A DNA stretch of 64,000 nt from Pseudomonas sp. MRSN 12121 (GCF_000931465.1 NZ_CP010892.1:6719388-6783387), one strand, 5' to 3'. Shown: positions 26,527-35,881, numbered from the stretch's first letter. Translations and numbers: made by a program. The notes: a model not told the origin generated them from the sequence alone.

Positions 26527-27735
26527 ATGCAGCGGCTGTATCGGAAACGCATCGTTCTCGGCGTCGGCGGCGGCATTGCTGCCTACAAGAGCGCCGAGCT
26601 GGTTCGCCGACTCCTCGACCAGGGCGCGGAAGTGCGTGTGGTCATGACCCGTGGCGGCAGTGAATTCATCACCCCGCTGACCCTGCAGGCCCTGTCCGGA
26701 CACCCGGTCCACCTGGACCTGCTCGATCCCGCGGCCGAAGCCGCCATGGGCCATATCGAACTGGCCAAATGGGCCGACCTGGTACTGATCGCCCCGGCCA
26801 CCGCCGACCTGATCGCCCGCCTGGCCCAAGGCATCGCCGACGACCTGCTGACCACTCTGGTCCTGGCCACCGATGCCACCGTCGCCATCGCCCCGGCCAT
26901 GAACCAGGCCATGTGGCGCGACCCGGCCACCCAGGCCAACACCCAGTTGCTGCAGAGCCGTGGCCTGAAGGTGTTCGGCCCGGCCTCCGGCAGCCAGGCC
27001 TGCGGCGATGTCGGTCTGGGCCGCATGCTCGAGGCCAACGACCTGGCCTTGTGTGCCGCCGACTGCTTCCAGCACTTGGCGCTGACCGGCAAGCATGTAT
27101 TGATCACCGCCGGCCCGACCCAGGAAAACATCGACCCGGTGCGCTACATCACCAACCACAGCTCCGGAAAAATGGGCTTTGCCCTGGCCGAAGCCGCCGT
27201 TGAAGCCGGGGCTCGGGTGACCCTGATCACCGGTCCCGTGCACCTGCCGACCCCGGACCGCGTGACGCGGATCGATGTGGTCAGCGCCCGCGACATGCTC
27301 GCCGCCTGCGAAGCCGCCATCCCGTGCGACCTGTTCATCGCCTCGGCCGCGGTGGCGGACTACCGCCCGGAAGTCGTTGCCCCACAGAAATTGAAGAAAG
27401 ACCCTACAAACGGCGACGGTCTGCTGCTGCAGATGGTGCGCAACCCGGACATCCTGGCCACTATCGCCACCCGCCCCGACCGCCCGTTCAGCGTCGGCTT
27501 CGCCGCTGAAACCGAACATTTGCTCGACTACGCTGCACGCAAACTCAAAGACAAGAACCTCGACCTGATCGTCGCCAACGACGTGGCCAACCCGAGCATT
27601 GGCTTCAACAGCGAGGAAAACGCCTGCAGCGTAATTGACCGGGAGTTGCACGCAACTCTCTTCGCCCAGACCAGCAAGGGCAAGATTGCCCGCCAACTGA
27701 TCGCTTTCATCGCCGAACGGCTGAACCAGGTTTAA
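26527..27735 (+). CDS. coaBC: Bifunctional phosphopantothenoylcysteine decarboxylase / synthetase
   Basis: A 402-residue fusion for coenzyme A synthesis. The CoaC half (residues 1-185) has the flavodoxin-like start IVLGVGGGIAAYKSAEL, catalytic His in GHIELAKWAD, PAMNQAMW, and the Cys of GSQACGDVGLGRM. The CoaB half begins near residue 190 (VLITAGPTQENIDPVRYITN) and has KLKKD for activation with CTP. ATG 26527 lies 22 codons inside the open frame and starts with the typical short N-terminus. dut follows after 5 bp. Confidence 0.97.
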   Translation: MQRLYRKRIVLGVGGGIAAYKSAELVRRLLDQGAEVRVVMTRGGSEFITPLTLQALSGHPVHLDLLDPAAEAAMGHIELAKWADLVLIAPATADLIARLAQGIADDLLTTLVLATDATVAIAPAMNQAMWRDPATQANTQLLQSRGLKVFGPASGSQACGDVGLGRMLEANDLALCAADCFQHLALTGKHVLITAGPTQENIDPVRYITNHSSGKMGFALAEAAVEAGARVTLITGPVHLPTPDRVTRIDVVSARDMLAACEAAIPCDLFIASAAVADYRPEVVAPQKLKKDPTNGDGLLLQMVRNPDILATIATRPDRPFSVGFAAETEHLLDYAARKLKDKNLDLIVANDVANPSIGFNSEENACSVIDRELHATLFAQTSKGKIARQLIAFIAERLNQV

Positions 27736-27740
27736 CTCGC

Positions 27741-28196
27741 ATGCACGCTTTACAAGCCAAGATCCTCGACCCACGCATCGGCACCGAATTCCCTCTGCCG
27801 CAATACGCCACGCCAGGCTCCGCCGGCCTGGACCTGCGCGCAATGCTCAAGCAGGACACGCTCCTGGAGCCGGGCCAGACCCTGCTGATTCCTACCGGCC
27901 TGTCGGTCTATATCGGCGACCCGGGCCTGGCCGCGCTGATCCTGCCGCGCTCCGGCCTGGGCCATAAACACGGCATCGTCCTGGGCAACCTGGTCGGCCT
28001 GATCGATTCCGATTACCAGGGCGAACTCATGGTGTCCTGCTGGAACCGTGGCCAGACCGCCTTCAACATCGCGGTGGGCGAGCGTATTGCCCAACTGGTG
28101 CTGGTGCCGGTGGTCCAGGCGCACTTCGAGGTGGTCGAAGCCTTCGACGAAAGCCAGCGCGGCGCGGGCGGCTTCGGTCACTCCGGCAGCCACTGA
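27741..28196 (+). CDS. dut: dUTP diphosphatase
   Basis: A 151-residue trimeric dUTPase that hydrolyses dUTP to dUMP, preventing uracil in DNA and supplying dTMP synthesis. The five family motifs are visible: AGLDLRA, PRSGLGHKHGIVLGN, GLIDSDYQGEL, GERIAQLVL and GAGGFGHSG at the end. It is only 5 bp after coaBC, so co-transcription is expected. Confidence 0.97.
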   Translation: MHALQAKILDPRIGTEFPLPQYATPGSAGLDLRAMLKQDTLLEPGQTLLIPTGLSVYIGDPGLAALILPRSGLGHKHGIVLGNLVGLIDSDYQGELMVSCWNRGQTAFNIAVGERIAQLVLVPVVQAHFEVVEAFDESQRGAGGFGHSGSH

Positions 28197-28453
28197 GCAA
28201 AGGCTTCAGGCCGCGGCAAACAGCCCGGCCTGAACGGGCGGTGGCGTCTCAGCATAAAAAGTTCATCGGATTCACTCACGGACTCAACTGCCCGGAATCA
28301 CAGCAGAAGGTGCGTAAAAAAGAACTGACGCTCATCAGATGGCATTTTTGCACCATGAACCCAAGGGCAAAAACGCCGTCATACCCTTCAGTTTGAGCCC
28401 TTCAGCCCGTATTACGGCCTGTCCTGCCCCCTTTTAGACGGAGCACCCCTGTG
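28197..28453. other. dut-algC intergenic region; possible site of an ErsA-type small RNA
   Basis: About 257 bp without an open frame. In P. aeruginosa this same interval encodes the sigma-22-dependent small RNA ErsA, which targets algC. I could not identify an ErsA-like promoter or terminator by eye, so this is a positional suggestion only. It must also hold the algC promoter. Confidence 0.3.
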
Positions 28454-29851
28454 ATGAGCAATGCAGCCCAAGTCGTACCCACGTTCCCTGAAAGCATCTT
28501 TCGCGCCTACGACATCCGCGGAACCGTTCCCGAGACCCTGAATGCGCAAACGGCCTACTGGATCGGCCGCGCCATCGGCTCCCAGAGCCTGGCCCAGGGC
28601 GAACCCAACGTGTCCGTGGGCCGGGATGGCCGCTTGTCCGGCCCGGAACTGGTTGCCCAGTTGATCAAGGGTATCGCCGACAGCGGTTGCCACGTCAGCG
28701 ATGTCGGGCTGGTGCCGACCCCGGCGCTGTATTACGCCGCCAACGTGCTGGCCGGCAAGTCCGGCGTGATGCTGACCGGCAGCCACAATCCGTCGAACTA
28801 CAACGGCTTCAAGATCGTCATCGCCGGCGACACCTTGGCCAACGAACAGATCCAGGCCCTGCACGATCGCCTCAAGACCAACAACCTGAGCAGCGGCCAG
28901 GGCAGCATTACCCAGGTCGATATCCTCGATCGCTACGGCAAGGAAATCACCGCCGACGTCAAACTCGCCCGCCGCCTGAAAGTCGTGGTCGATTGCGGTA
29001 ACGGTGCGGCCGGTGTCATCGCCCCCCAACTGATCGAAGCGCTGAACTGCGAAGTCATTCCGCTGTTCTGTGAAGTCGATGGCAACTTCCCCAACCACCA
29101 CCCGGACCCGGGCAAGCCCGAGAACCTGGAAGACCTGATCGCCAAGGTCGCAGAAACCAACGCCGACATCGGCCTGGCGTTCGACGGTGACGGCGACCGC
29201 GTCGGCGTGGTGACCAACACCGGCAGCATCGTCTTCCCCGACCGCCTGCTGATGCTGTTCGCCAAGGACGTAGTAGCGCGCAACCCGGACGCGGAGATCA
29301 TTTTCGACGTCAAATGCACTCGCCGCCTGACCCCGTTGATCAAGGAATATGGCGGTCGCCCGCTAATGTGGAAGACCGGCCACTCGTTGATCAAAAAGAA
29401 AATGAAACAGACCGGCGCATTGCTGGCCGGTGAAATGAGCGGCCATATCTTCTTCAAGGAACGCTGGTTCGGTTTCGACGACGGCATCTACAGCGCCGCG
29501 CGGCTGCTGGAGATCCTCAGCAAGGAAAAATCTACCGCGGAAGAGCTGTTTGCCACCTTCCCGAATGATATTTCCACGCCGGAAATCAATATCCATGTGA
29601 CCGAAGAGAGCAAATTCAGCATCATTGATGCGCTGCACGACGCGCAATGGGGCGAAGGGGCCAACCTGACCACCATCGACGGCGTACGAGTCGACTACGC
29701 CAAGGGCTGGGGCCTGGTCCGCGCCTCCAACACCACACCGGTGCTGGTGCTGCGTTTCGAGGCCGATGACGAAGCCGAACTGCAGCGCATCAAGGATGTG
29801 TTCCACGCCCAGCTGAAACGTGTTGCACCTGATCTCCAACTACCGTTTTGA
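28454..29851 (+). CDS. algC: Phosphomannomutase / phosphoglucomutase
   Basis: A 465-residue alpha-D-phosphohexomutase that supplies mannose-1-P and glucose-1-P for alginate, LPS and rhamnolipid. The phosphoserine loop TGSHNPSNYNG has Ser at residue 110, the metal loop is DGDGDR, and the sugar loop is GEMSGH. The beginning FPESIFRAYDIRGT matches AlgC. ATG 28454 is preferred over the GTG just before it, by comparison with P. aeruginosa AlgC (463 residues, Ser108). argB follows after 39 bp. Confidence 0.96.
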   Translation: MSNAAQVVPTFPESIFRAYDIRGTVPETLNAQTAYWIGRAIGSQSLAQGEPNVSVGRDGRLSGPELVAQLIKGIADSGCHVSDVGLVPTPALYYAANVLAGKSGVMLTGSHNPSNYNGFKIVIAGDTLANEQIQALHDRLKTNNLSSGQGSITQVDILDRYGKEITADVKLARRLKVVVDCGNGAAGVIAPQLIEALNCEVIPLFCEVDGNFPNHHPDPGKPENLEDLIAKVAETNADIGLAFDGDGDRVGVVTNTGSIVFPDRLLMLFAKDVVARNPDAEIIFDVKCTRRLTPLIKEYGGRPLMWKTGHSLIKKKMKQTGALLAGEMSGHIFFKERWFGFDDGIYSAARLLEILSKEKSTAEELFATFPNDISTPEINIHVTEESKFSIIDALHDAQWGEGANLTTIDGVRVDYAKGWGLVRASNTTPVLVLRFEADDEAELQRIKDVFHAQLKRVAPDLQLPF

Positions 29852-29890
29852 TTTTCTTCAAGCGCCTTTATTGAAGTGCCGGAGCCCCGA

Positions 29891-30796
29891 ATGACCCTCG
29901 AACGCGATGCCGCCGCCAATACCGCCAAGGTCCTGTCCGAAGCGCTGCCTTATATTCGCCGCTATGTCGGCAAGACCCTGGTGATCAAATACGGCGGCAA
30001 CGCGATGGAAAGCGAGGAGCTGAAGACCGGCTTCGCCCGCGACATCGTGCTGATGAAGGCCGTCGGCATCAACCCGGTGGTGGTGCACGGCGGTGGCCCG
30101 CAAATCGGCGACCTGCTCAAGCGCCTGTCCATCGAGAGCCACTTCATCGATGGCATGCGGGTTACCGACGCGGCCACCATGGACGTGGTGGAAATGGTCC
30201 TCGGCGGCCAGGTGAACAAGGACATCGTCAACCTGATCAACCGTCACGGCGGCAGCGCCATCGGCCTGACCGGCAAGGACGCGGAGCTGATTCGTGCGAA
30301 GAAGCTCACCGTGACCCGCAAGACGCCGGAAATGACCACGCCGGAAATCATCGACATCGGCCACGTCGGCGAAGTGGTCGGCATCAACACCGACCTGCTG
30401 AACCTGCTGGTCAAGGGTGATTTCATCCCGGTGATCGCGCCGATCGGCGTCGGTGAGAACGGCGAGTCGTACAACATCAACGCCGACCTGGTGGCCGGCA
30501 AGGTGGCCGAGGCACTGAAGGCCGAGAAGCTGATGCTGCTGACCAACATCGCCGGCCTGATGGACAAGTCGGGCAAGGTGCTGACCGGCCTGACCACCCA
30601 GCAGGTCGACGCCCTGATCGAAGACGGCACCATCTACGGCGGCATGCTGCCGAAGATCCGCTGCGCGCTGGAAGCGGTACAGGGTGGCGTGGGCAGCTCG
30701 CTGATCATCGACGGTCGCGTACCGAATGCGATCCTGCTGGAGATCTTCACCGATACCGGTGTGGGCACCCTGATCAGCAACCGCAAGCGTCCTTAA
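29891..30796 (+). CDS. argB: N-acetylglutamate kinase
   Basis: A 301-residue amino-acid-kinase-family enzyme, the second step of arginine synthesis. Conserved blocks are TLVIKYGGNAM, VVVHGGGPQIGDLLK, GLTGKDAELIRAK and the C-terminal GGMLPKIRCALEAV. The N-terminal helix before the kinase domain is the hexamer-forming extension of arginine-sensitive enzymes. ATG 29891 equals the P. aeruginosa length. It is followed by a strong terminator. Confidence 0.97.
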   Translation: MTLERDAAANTAKVLSEALPYIRRYVGKTLVIKYGGNAMESEELKTGFARDIVLMKAVGINPVVVHGGGPQIGDLLKRLSIESHFIDGMRVTDAATMDVVEMVLGGQVNKDIVNLINRHGGSAIGLTGKDAELIRAKKLTVTRKTPEMTTPEIIDIGHVGEVVGINTDLLNLLVKGDFIPVIAPIGVGENGESYNINADLVAGKVAEALKAEKLMLLTNIAGLMDKSGKVLTGLTTQQVDALIEDGTIYGGMLPKIRCALEAVQGGVGSSLIIDGRVPNAILLEIFTDTGVGTLISNRKRP

Positions 30797-30802
30797 GCAC
30801 TG

Positions 30803-30849
30803 CAATAAAAAGACCCCGCCGGGCCTGGCCCGACGGGGTCTTTTTTATT
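30803..30849 (+). terminator. Rho-independent terminator after argB
   Basis: A GC-rich stem (agaccccg with cggggtct, extended by gcc/ggc pairs) is flanked by A and T runs, just past the argB stop. Confidence 0.93.
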
Positions 30850-30858
30850 GCGCCTTCT

Positions 30859-30932
30859 GTAGGAGCGGAGCTTGCCCGCGATAGCGGTGTATCAGGTCAG
30901 ACCGCAATCGCGGGCAAGCCTCGCTCCTGCAG
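30859..30932. repeat. REP-type inverted pair
   Basis: A left arm (gtaggagcggagcttgcccg and on) at 30859-30882 faces a right arm at 30907-30932, between convergent argB and pyrE. The core matches the repeats at 14.06 and 47.14 kb. Confidence 0.85.
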
Positions 30933-30935
30933 GTA

Positions 30936-31580
30936 TCAGACGCCGAATTGCGCGCGGTAGGCTTCCACCGCCGGCAGGTGCTGCTTGAGCGCCGGATCGT
31001 CCGCCAGGAATTGCAGGACCTGGGTCAGGGAAACGATGCTCACCACCGGAATGCCGAAGTCACGCTCGACTTCCTGGATCGCCGACAACTCGCCGTTGCC
31101 ACGCTCCTGACGGTTCAGGGCGATCAACACGCCCGCCGCCTTGGCGCCTTCCTGGGATGCAATGATCTGCATCACTTCGCGAATCGCGGTACCCGCGGTG
31201 ATCACGTCGTCGATGATCAGCACATCGCCAGTCAGGGGCGCGCCTACCAGGCTACCGCCCTCGCCATGGGCCTTGGCTTCCTTGCGGTTGAAACACCACG
31301 GCAGATCGCGCTGATGGTGCTCGGCCAGGGCCACGGCCGTCGCCGCCGCCAAAGGAATGCCTTTGTACGCAGGGCCGAAGAGCACATCGAAGGGAATGCC
31401 GCTGTCGACGATCGCCGCCGCATAAAAACGCCCCAGCTGCGCCAGGGCCGAGCCGCTGTTGAACAGGCCGGCATTGAAGAAGTAAGGACTGGTACGCCCG
31501 GACTTCAGGGTGAACTCACCGAAGCGCAAAACCCCGCGATCGATGGCAAAACGAATGAAATCGCGCTGATACGCCTGCAT
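30936..31580 (-). CDS. pyrE: Orotate phosphoribosyltransferase
   Basis: A 214-residue pyrimidine-pathway enzyme making OMP from orotate and PRPP. The PRPP loop reads VLIIDDVITAGTAIRE and the substrate-binding region includes LKSGRTSPYFFNAGLF. Its length matches gamma-proteobacterial PyrE. It is divergent from crc with about 80 bp between, the conserved Pseudomonas arrangement. Confidence 0.97.
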   Translation of the reverse strand: MQAYQRDFIRFAIDRGVLRFGEFTLKSGRTSPYFFNAGLFNSGSALAQLGRFYAAAIVDSGIPFDVLFGPAYKGIPLAAATAVALAEHHQRDLPWCFNRKEAKAHGEGGSLVGAPLTGDVLIIDDVITAGTAIREVMQIIASQEGAKAAGVLIALNRQERGNGELSAIQEVERDFGIPVVSIVSLTQVLQFLADDPALKQHLPAVEAYRAQFGV

Positions 31581-31661
31581 GAAAAAGCCCCAAATACCAC
31601 GGATTTAGCTAATTAGGTAGACCTCGGGTATCATACACGCACGTGATTTTTGGGGCCATTT

Positions 31662-32441
31662 ATGCGGATCATCAGTGTGAACGTCAATGGTATTCAGGCT
31701 GCAGTGGAGCGAGGTTTGCTCAGTTGGCTGCAAGCACAGAATGCCGACGTCATCTGCCTGCAGGACACCCGCGCCTCCGCCTTTGAACTGGACGATCCGG
31801 CCTTCCAACTGGATGGCTACTTCCTTTATGCCTGCGATGCCGAAGTTCCCGCCCAAGGCGGTGTGGCTTTGTACTCGCGGTTGCAACCGAAGGCTGTCAT
31901 CAGCGGTCTCGGCTTCGAGACGGCCGACCGCTACGGGCGCTACCTGCAAGCCGATTTCGACAAGGTCAGCATCGCGACCTTGCTGCTTCCTTCCGGGCAG
32001 AACGGCGATGAAGACTTGAACCAGAAGTTCAAGCTTATGGACGATTTCGCCCGTTATCTGGATAAGCAGCGGCGCAAACGTCGCGAGTACATTTATTGTG
32101 GCTCGCTGTACGTGGCGCAACAGAAGCTGGATATCAAGAACTGGCGCGACAGCCAGCAATCTCCAGGCTTCCTGGCGCCTGAACGCGCCTGGATGGATGA
32201 GATTGTCGGCAACATGGGTTATGTCGATGCCCTGCGCGAAGTCAGCCGCGAAGGCGACCAGTACAGCTGGTGGCCGGACAACGAACAGGCCGAGATGCTC
32301 AATCTGGGTTGGCGCTTCGACTATCAGTTGTTGACCCCGGGCCTGCGTCGCTTCGTACGCAGCGCACGCTTGCCGCGCCAGCCACGCTTCTCGCAGCATG
32401 CGCCGCTGATCGTGGACTACGACTGGACGCTGACCATCTAA
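31662..32441 (+). CDS. crc: Catabolite repression control protein Crc
   Basis: A 259-residue protein with the exonuclease III/EEP fold. The nuclease residues are lost: the metal-binding Glu site reads LQDTR (Asp for Glu), the GDxN block reads CGSLYV, and the final DH pair reads SQHAP. This is typical of Crc, which acts with Hfq at A-rich mRNA sites to repress translation of catabolic genes; the CrcZ-type RNAs that relieve it are not in this window. ATG 31662 begins MRIISVNVNGIQ as in known Crc. Confidence 0.96.
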   Translation: MRIISVNVNGIQAAVERGLLSWLQAQNADVICLQDTRASAFELDDPAFQLDGYFLYACDAEVPAQGGVALYSRLQPKAVISGLGFETADRYGRYLQADFDKVSIATLLLPSGQNGDEDLNQKFKLMDDFARYLDKQRRKRREYIYCGSLYVAQQKLDIKNWRDSQQSPGFLAPERAWMDEIVGNMGYVDALREVSREGDQYSWWPDNEQAEMLNLGWRFDYQLLTPGLRRFVRSARLPRQPRFSQHAPLIVDYDWTLTI

Positions 32442-32457
32442 GCGTCTTTTCGCAGCC

Positions 32458-32491
32458 ACAAAAAAGCCGACAGCAATGTCGGCTTTTTTGT
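32458..32491 (+). terminator. Bidirectional rho-independent terminator after crc
   Basis: The stem aaaagccgaca/tgtcggctttt with a short loop and A/T flanks lies between convergent crc and the DUF4870 gene. Confidence 0.92.
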
Positions 32492-32502
32492 GCGCGCCCG
32501 GC

Positions 32503-32871
32503 CTACTTGATCAAGCGCCAGGTGAATGGGTAGCGGTACGCCACCCCTTCATTGGCCTTGACCCCGGCAATGATGGTCAGCACCAGGGCGCCGATCGCCA
32601 GCAGGCCGAAGAGCAGGAATCCCACCAGCACTACCATCAGCAGGAAGCAGATCAACGAAGCGATGGCCACCGTGATCTGGAAGTTCAGCGCTTCCTTACC
32701 CTGGGCATCGATGAACGGATCCGTCTCGCGCTTCATCTGCCAGAGCACCAGGGGACCGATCAAGGTTCCGAACGGAATCCAGATCCCCAGCAACGCCGAC
32801 AGATGACAGAACATTGCCCATTGCCGAACTTCATGGCTCGGCAGGGGCTGCGGAAGCTGGTCGTCACTCAT
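32503..32871 (-). CDS. DUF4870 membrane protein
   Basis: A 122-residue small membrane protein. The family blocks FCHLSALLGIWIPFGTLIGPLV and NFQITVAI, with ends in a Tyr-rich tail, are present, and three or four hydrophobic segments are visible. ATG 32871 gives the family start (SDDQL). Function unknown. It lies 30 bp downstream of rph on the same strand, so it may be co-transcribed. Confidence 0.88.
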   Translation of the reverse strand: MSDDQLPQPLPSHEVRQWAMFCHLSALLGIWIPFGTLIGPLVLWQMKRETDPFIDAQGKEALNFQITVAIASLICFLLMVVLVGFLLFGLLAIGALVLTIIAGVKANEGVAYRYPFTWRLIK

Positions 32872-32901
32872 GATGCTCTCCTTGCGACAATCGCCGGGCA
32901 A

Positions 32902-33624
32902 TCAGTCAGCTAGGGCTGCCTGCTGCAATTCAAAGATCTCATTCATGCCTTTCCTGGCCAGCGCCAGCATGGCGTTCAGCTCTTCGGGCTGGAATGGCGC
33001 GCCTTCGGCCGTGCCCTGGACTTCGATGAAACCGCCCGTGCTGGTCATGACCACATTGAGATCGGTCTCGGCCGCCGAGTCTTCCAGGTAATCCAGGTCC
33101 AGCACCGGCTCGCCCTGGTACATGCCCACGGAGACCGCGGCGATCATCTGCTTGATCGGGTCGCCGCCCTTCAGGCCGCCACGCTTCTTGATCACTTTCA
33201 GCGCATCCACCAAGGCCACCATGGCACCGGTGATCGACGCGGTACGGGTGCCACCATCGGCCTGGATCACATCGCAGTCGACATAGAGGGTGACGTCGCC
33301 CAGCTTGGTCATGTCCAGCGCGGCGCGCAGGGAGCGACCGATCAGGCGCTGGATCTCCAGGGTCCGGCCGCCCTGCTTGCCGCGGCTGGCTTCGCGCTGG
33401 TTACGCTCGCCGGTCGAGCGCGGCAGCATGCCGTATTCGGCGGTCAACCAACCCTGGCCCTGGCCCTTGAGGAAACGCGGTACGCCGTTCTCGACACTGA
33501 CCGTGCAGATCACTTTGGTGTCACCGAATTCGACCAGTACAGATCCCTCGGCGTGTTTGGTGTAGTTGCGGGTGATGCGGATCGAGCGGAGCTGATCGGC
33601 AGCGCGACCACTTGGACGTTTCAT
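32902..33624 (-). CDS. rph: Ribonuclease PH
   Basis: A 240-residue phosphorolytic 3'-exoribonuclease that matures tRNA 3' ends. Blocks include MKRPSGRAADQLRSI, AEYGMLPRSTGERNQRE, and DCDVIQADGGTRTASITGA. ATG 33624 is canonical; the frame extends 13 codons upstream but the family starts here. It is divergent from yicC, the usual order. Confidence 0.97.
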   Translation of the reverse strand: MKRPSGRAADQLRSIRITRNYTKHAEGSVLVEFGDTKVICTVSVENGVPRFLKGQGQGWLTAEYGMLPRSTGERNQREASRGKQGGRTLEIQRLIGRSLRAALDMTKLGDVTLYVDCDVIQADGGTRTASITGAMVALVDALKVIKKRGGLKGGDPIKQMIAAVSVGMYQGEPVLDLDYLEDSAAETDLNVVMTSTGGFIEVQGTAEGAPFQPEELNAMLALARKGMNEIFELQQAALAD

Positions 33625-33895
33625 AGGGAAATACCTGTACGGGGACGGAAAACTGCCGGTCATTATAGAGCCCGCAGCCCTGCCTGGGCAGTTCTAAAAG
33701 TCCCGCTCCGTCGGCAGAGCCTCTGGAACGCTCCTCCGGTCGCCCCGCAGCGCTTTGTCACACCCGCAGTTTGGGAGCATCCCTCGCACTGCGCTACAAT
33801 CCTGCGCCTTCGCAGCCTGTGGGCTTCAATTCATTCATATCGGGCCCGTGCAACCCATCAAGGGTTGGCGGCGGACCTGTATCGGAGGTACCTCC

Positions 33896-34759
33896 ATGGT
33901 GCACAGCATGACCGCCTTCGCCCGGGTAGAACGGGCCGGCACCCAGGGCACCCTGAGCTGGGAACTGCGCTCGGTCAACAGCCGCTACCTGGAACCGCAC
34001 CTGCGCCTGCCGGAGTCCTTCCGCGATCTGGAAGGCGCCGTCCGCGAAGCCCTGCGCCAGGGACTGTCGCGCGGCAAGCTCGAATGCACCCTGCGCTTCA
34101 CCGAGGAAACCACCGGCAAGCCGCTGCAAGTCGACCGCGAACGCGCTGCGCAACTGGTGGCCGCCGCCGAATCCGTGGCCAGCCTGATCAAGCAGCCGGC
34201 GCCCCTGAACCCGCTGGAAGTCCTGGCCTGGCCTGGCGTGCTGGTGGCCGACGCCAGCGATCCACAAGCGCTGAACAACGAGGCTCTGAGCCTGTTCAAC
34301 CAGGGCCTGAAAGAGCTGAAGAATGGTCGCGAGCGTGAAGGCGCCGAGCTGGCCCGATTGATCAGCGACCGCCTGACTGCCATCGAGGAAGACGTCGCGA
34401 CCCTGCGCGAACTGGTGCCACAGATGCTCGCCACCCAGCGCCAGAAAGTCCTCGATCGCTTCGCCGACATGCAGGCCGAACTGGACCCCACACGCCTGGA
34501 ACAGGAAATGGTGATACTCGCCCAGAAAAGCGACGTCGCCGAAGAACTGGACCGCCTGAGCACCCACATCATCGAAGTGCGCCGCGTACTCAAGTCCGGC
34601 GGTGCCGCTGGCCGACGCCTGGACTTCCTGATGCAGGAACTCAACCGCGAAGCCAATACCCTGGGCTCCAAGGCCTTCGACCCGCGCAGCACCCAGGCGG
34701 CGGTCAACCTCAAGGTGTTGATCGAGCAGATGCGCGAACAAGTACAGAATATCGAGTAA
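33896..34759 (+). CDS. yicC: YicC-family endoribonuclease
   Basis: A 287-residue protein of the YicC/YloC family, recently described as an endoribonuclease. The N-terminal block MVHSMTAFARVE and the C-terminal block GRRLDFLMQELNREANTLGSKA are conserved. The ATG at 33896 follows GGAGGTACC. gmk starts 12 bp downstream; yicC-gmk-rpoZ-spoT is a conserved run. Its exact RNA targets are not deducible from sequence. Confidence 0.93.
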   Translation: MVHSMTAFARVERAGTQGTLSWELRSVNSRYLEPHLRLPESFRDLEGAVREALRQGLSRGKLECTLRFTEETTGKPLQVDRERAAQLVAAAESVASLIKQPAPLNPLEVLAWPGVLVADASDPQALNNEALSLFNQGLKELKNGREREGAELARLISDRLTAIEEDVATLRELVPQMLATQRQKVLDRFADMQAELDPTRLEQEMVILAQKSDVAEELDRLSTHIIEVRRVLKSGGAAGRRLDFLMQELNREANTLGSKAFDPRSTQAAVNLKVLIEQMREQVQNIE

Positions 34760-34771
34760 GGCTACCCCGAC

Positions 34772-35392
34772 ATGAACCACAGCACCGGCACCCTCTACAT
34801 CATTTCCGCACCCTCGGGCGCGGGCAAGACCAGCCTGGTCAAGGCCCTGATCGATGCCGACCCATCGATCCGCGTTTCCGTATCCCACACCACCCGCGCC
34901 ATGCGCCCGGGCGAAGTGGACGGCGTGAACTACCACTTCGTCTCGCGCGAAACCTTCGTGAAGATGGGCGAGCACGGCGACTTCCTGGAGCGCGCCGAAG
35001 TCTTCGGCAATCTCTATGGCACCTCGCAAAGCCATCTGCAGCAGACGCTGGACGAAGGTCATGACCTGATCCTGGAAATCGACTGGCAGGGGGCCGAGCA
35101 AGTGCGCAAGCTGATGCCCCAGGCCCGCTCGATCTTCATCCTGCCACCGTCCCAGCAGGCTCTGCGCCAGCGCCTGACCAACCGTGGCCAGGACAGCGAC
35201 GAGATCATCGAAGGCCGGATGCGCGAAGCGGTCAGCGAGATGAGTCACTACGTCGACTACGACTACCTGATCATCAACGACGATTTCGCCCACGCGCTGG
35301 ACGACCTGAAGGCGATTTTCCGTACCAACCAGCTGCACCAGAAGCGCCAGCAACAGCGTTTCGGCAAATTGCTCGCCGAACTGCTGGGCTGA
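34772..35392 (+). CDS. gmk: Guanylate kinase
   Basis: A 206-residue GMP kinase that makes GDP for nucleic acid and (p)ppGpp pools. The P-loop is SAPSGAGKTSLVKAL, the GMP site includes VSHTTRAMRPGEVDGVNY, and the lid region is RLTNRGQDSDE. It is conserved upstream of rpoZ-spoT, linking guanine nucleotides with the stringent response. Confidence 0.97.
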   Translation: MNHSTGTLYIISAPSGAGKTSLVKALIDADPSIRVSVSHTTRAMRPGEVDGVNYHFVSRETFVKMGEHGDFLERAEVFGNLYGTSQSHLQQTLDEGHDLILEIDWQGAEQVRKLMPQARSIFILPPSQQALRQRLTNRGQDSDEIIEGRMREAVSEMSHYVDYDYLIINDDFAHALDDLKAIFRTNQLHQKRQQQRFGKLLAELLG

Positions 35393-35560
35393 TACAGCTC
35401 TTCCCAAAACCGCTGCAAGGGCTTTACATTGGCGCTTGTAGCGCGTCGGAAAGCTTGGTTAAAAAATCAGCGCTTCCCTAATCGCTGGTGATTTTTTAAA
35501 CTGTTGAGTCCGCTCGCCCATCCGGGCACCGCGCATATTGCATTTGCTACGAGGAAGACC

Positions 35561-35824
35561 ATGGCCCGCGTAACCGTTGAAGACTGTCTAGAACACGTGG
35601 ATAACCGCTTTGAGCTGGTCATGCTCTCTACCAAGCGTGCCCGTCAACTGGCAACCGGCGGCAAAGAGCCGAAAGTAGCCTGGGAAAACGACAAGCCTAC
35701 CGTCGTCGCCCTGCGCGAAATCGCTGAAGGCCTGATCGACTACGCAGCTATCGCCGAAGCCGAAATCGTTGAAGATGAACCGCTTTTCGCTGCATTCGAG
35801 GACGAGTCCAACGAGGCCGTCTAA
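35561..35824 (+). CDS. rpoZ: DNA-directed RNA polymerase omega subunit
   Basis: An 87-residue omega subunit with the invariant MARVTVEDCLEHVDNRFELV beginning and the core ATGGKEP region. It aids assembly of RNA polymerase and forms part of a ppGpp-binding site. ATG 35561 is set by the family start. The 168 bp upstream probably holds a promoter in addition to read-through from gmk. Confidence 0.97.
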   Translation: MARVTVEDCLEHVDNRFELVMLSTKRARQLATGGKEPKVAWENDKPTVVALREIAEGLIDYAAIAEAEIVEDEPLFAAFEDESNEAV

Positions 35825-35881
35825 GCCTATGCCTGGTCGACGTAGCACGGCGCGGGATCACAGCTTACGGCAGGAGTCATC

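Noticed and set aside
28320..28350. Possible sigma-54 promoter upstream of algC (tggcatttttgca)
   Set aside because: The distance between the GG and GC elements is 7 bases rather than the required 10.
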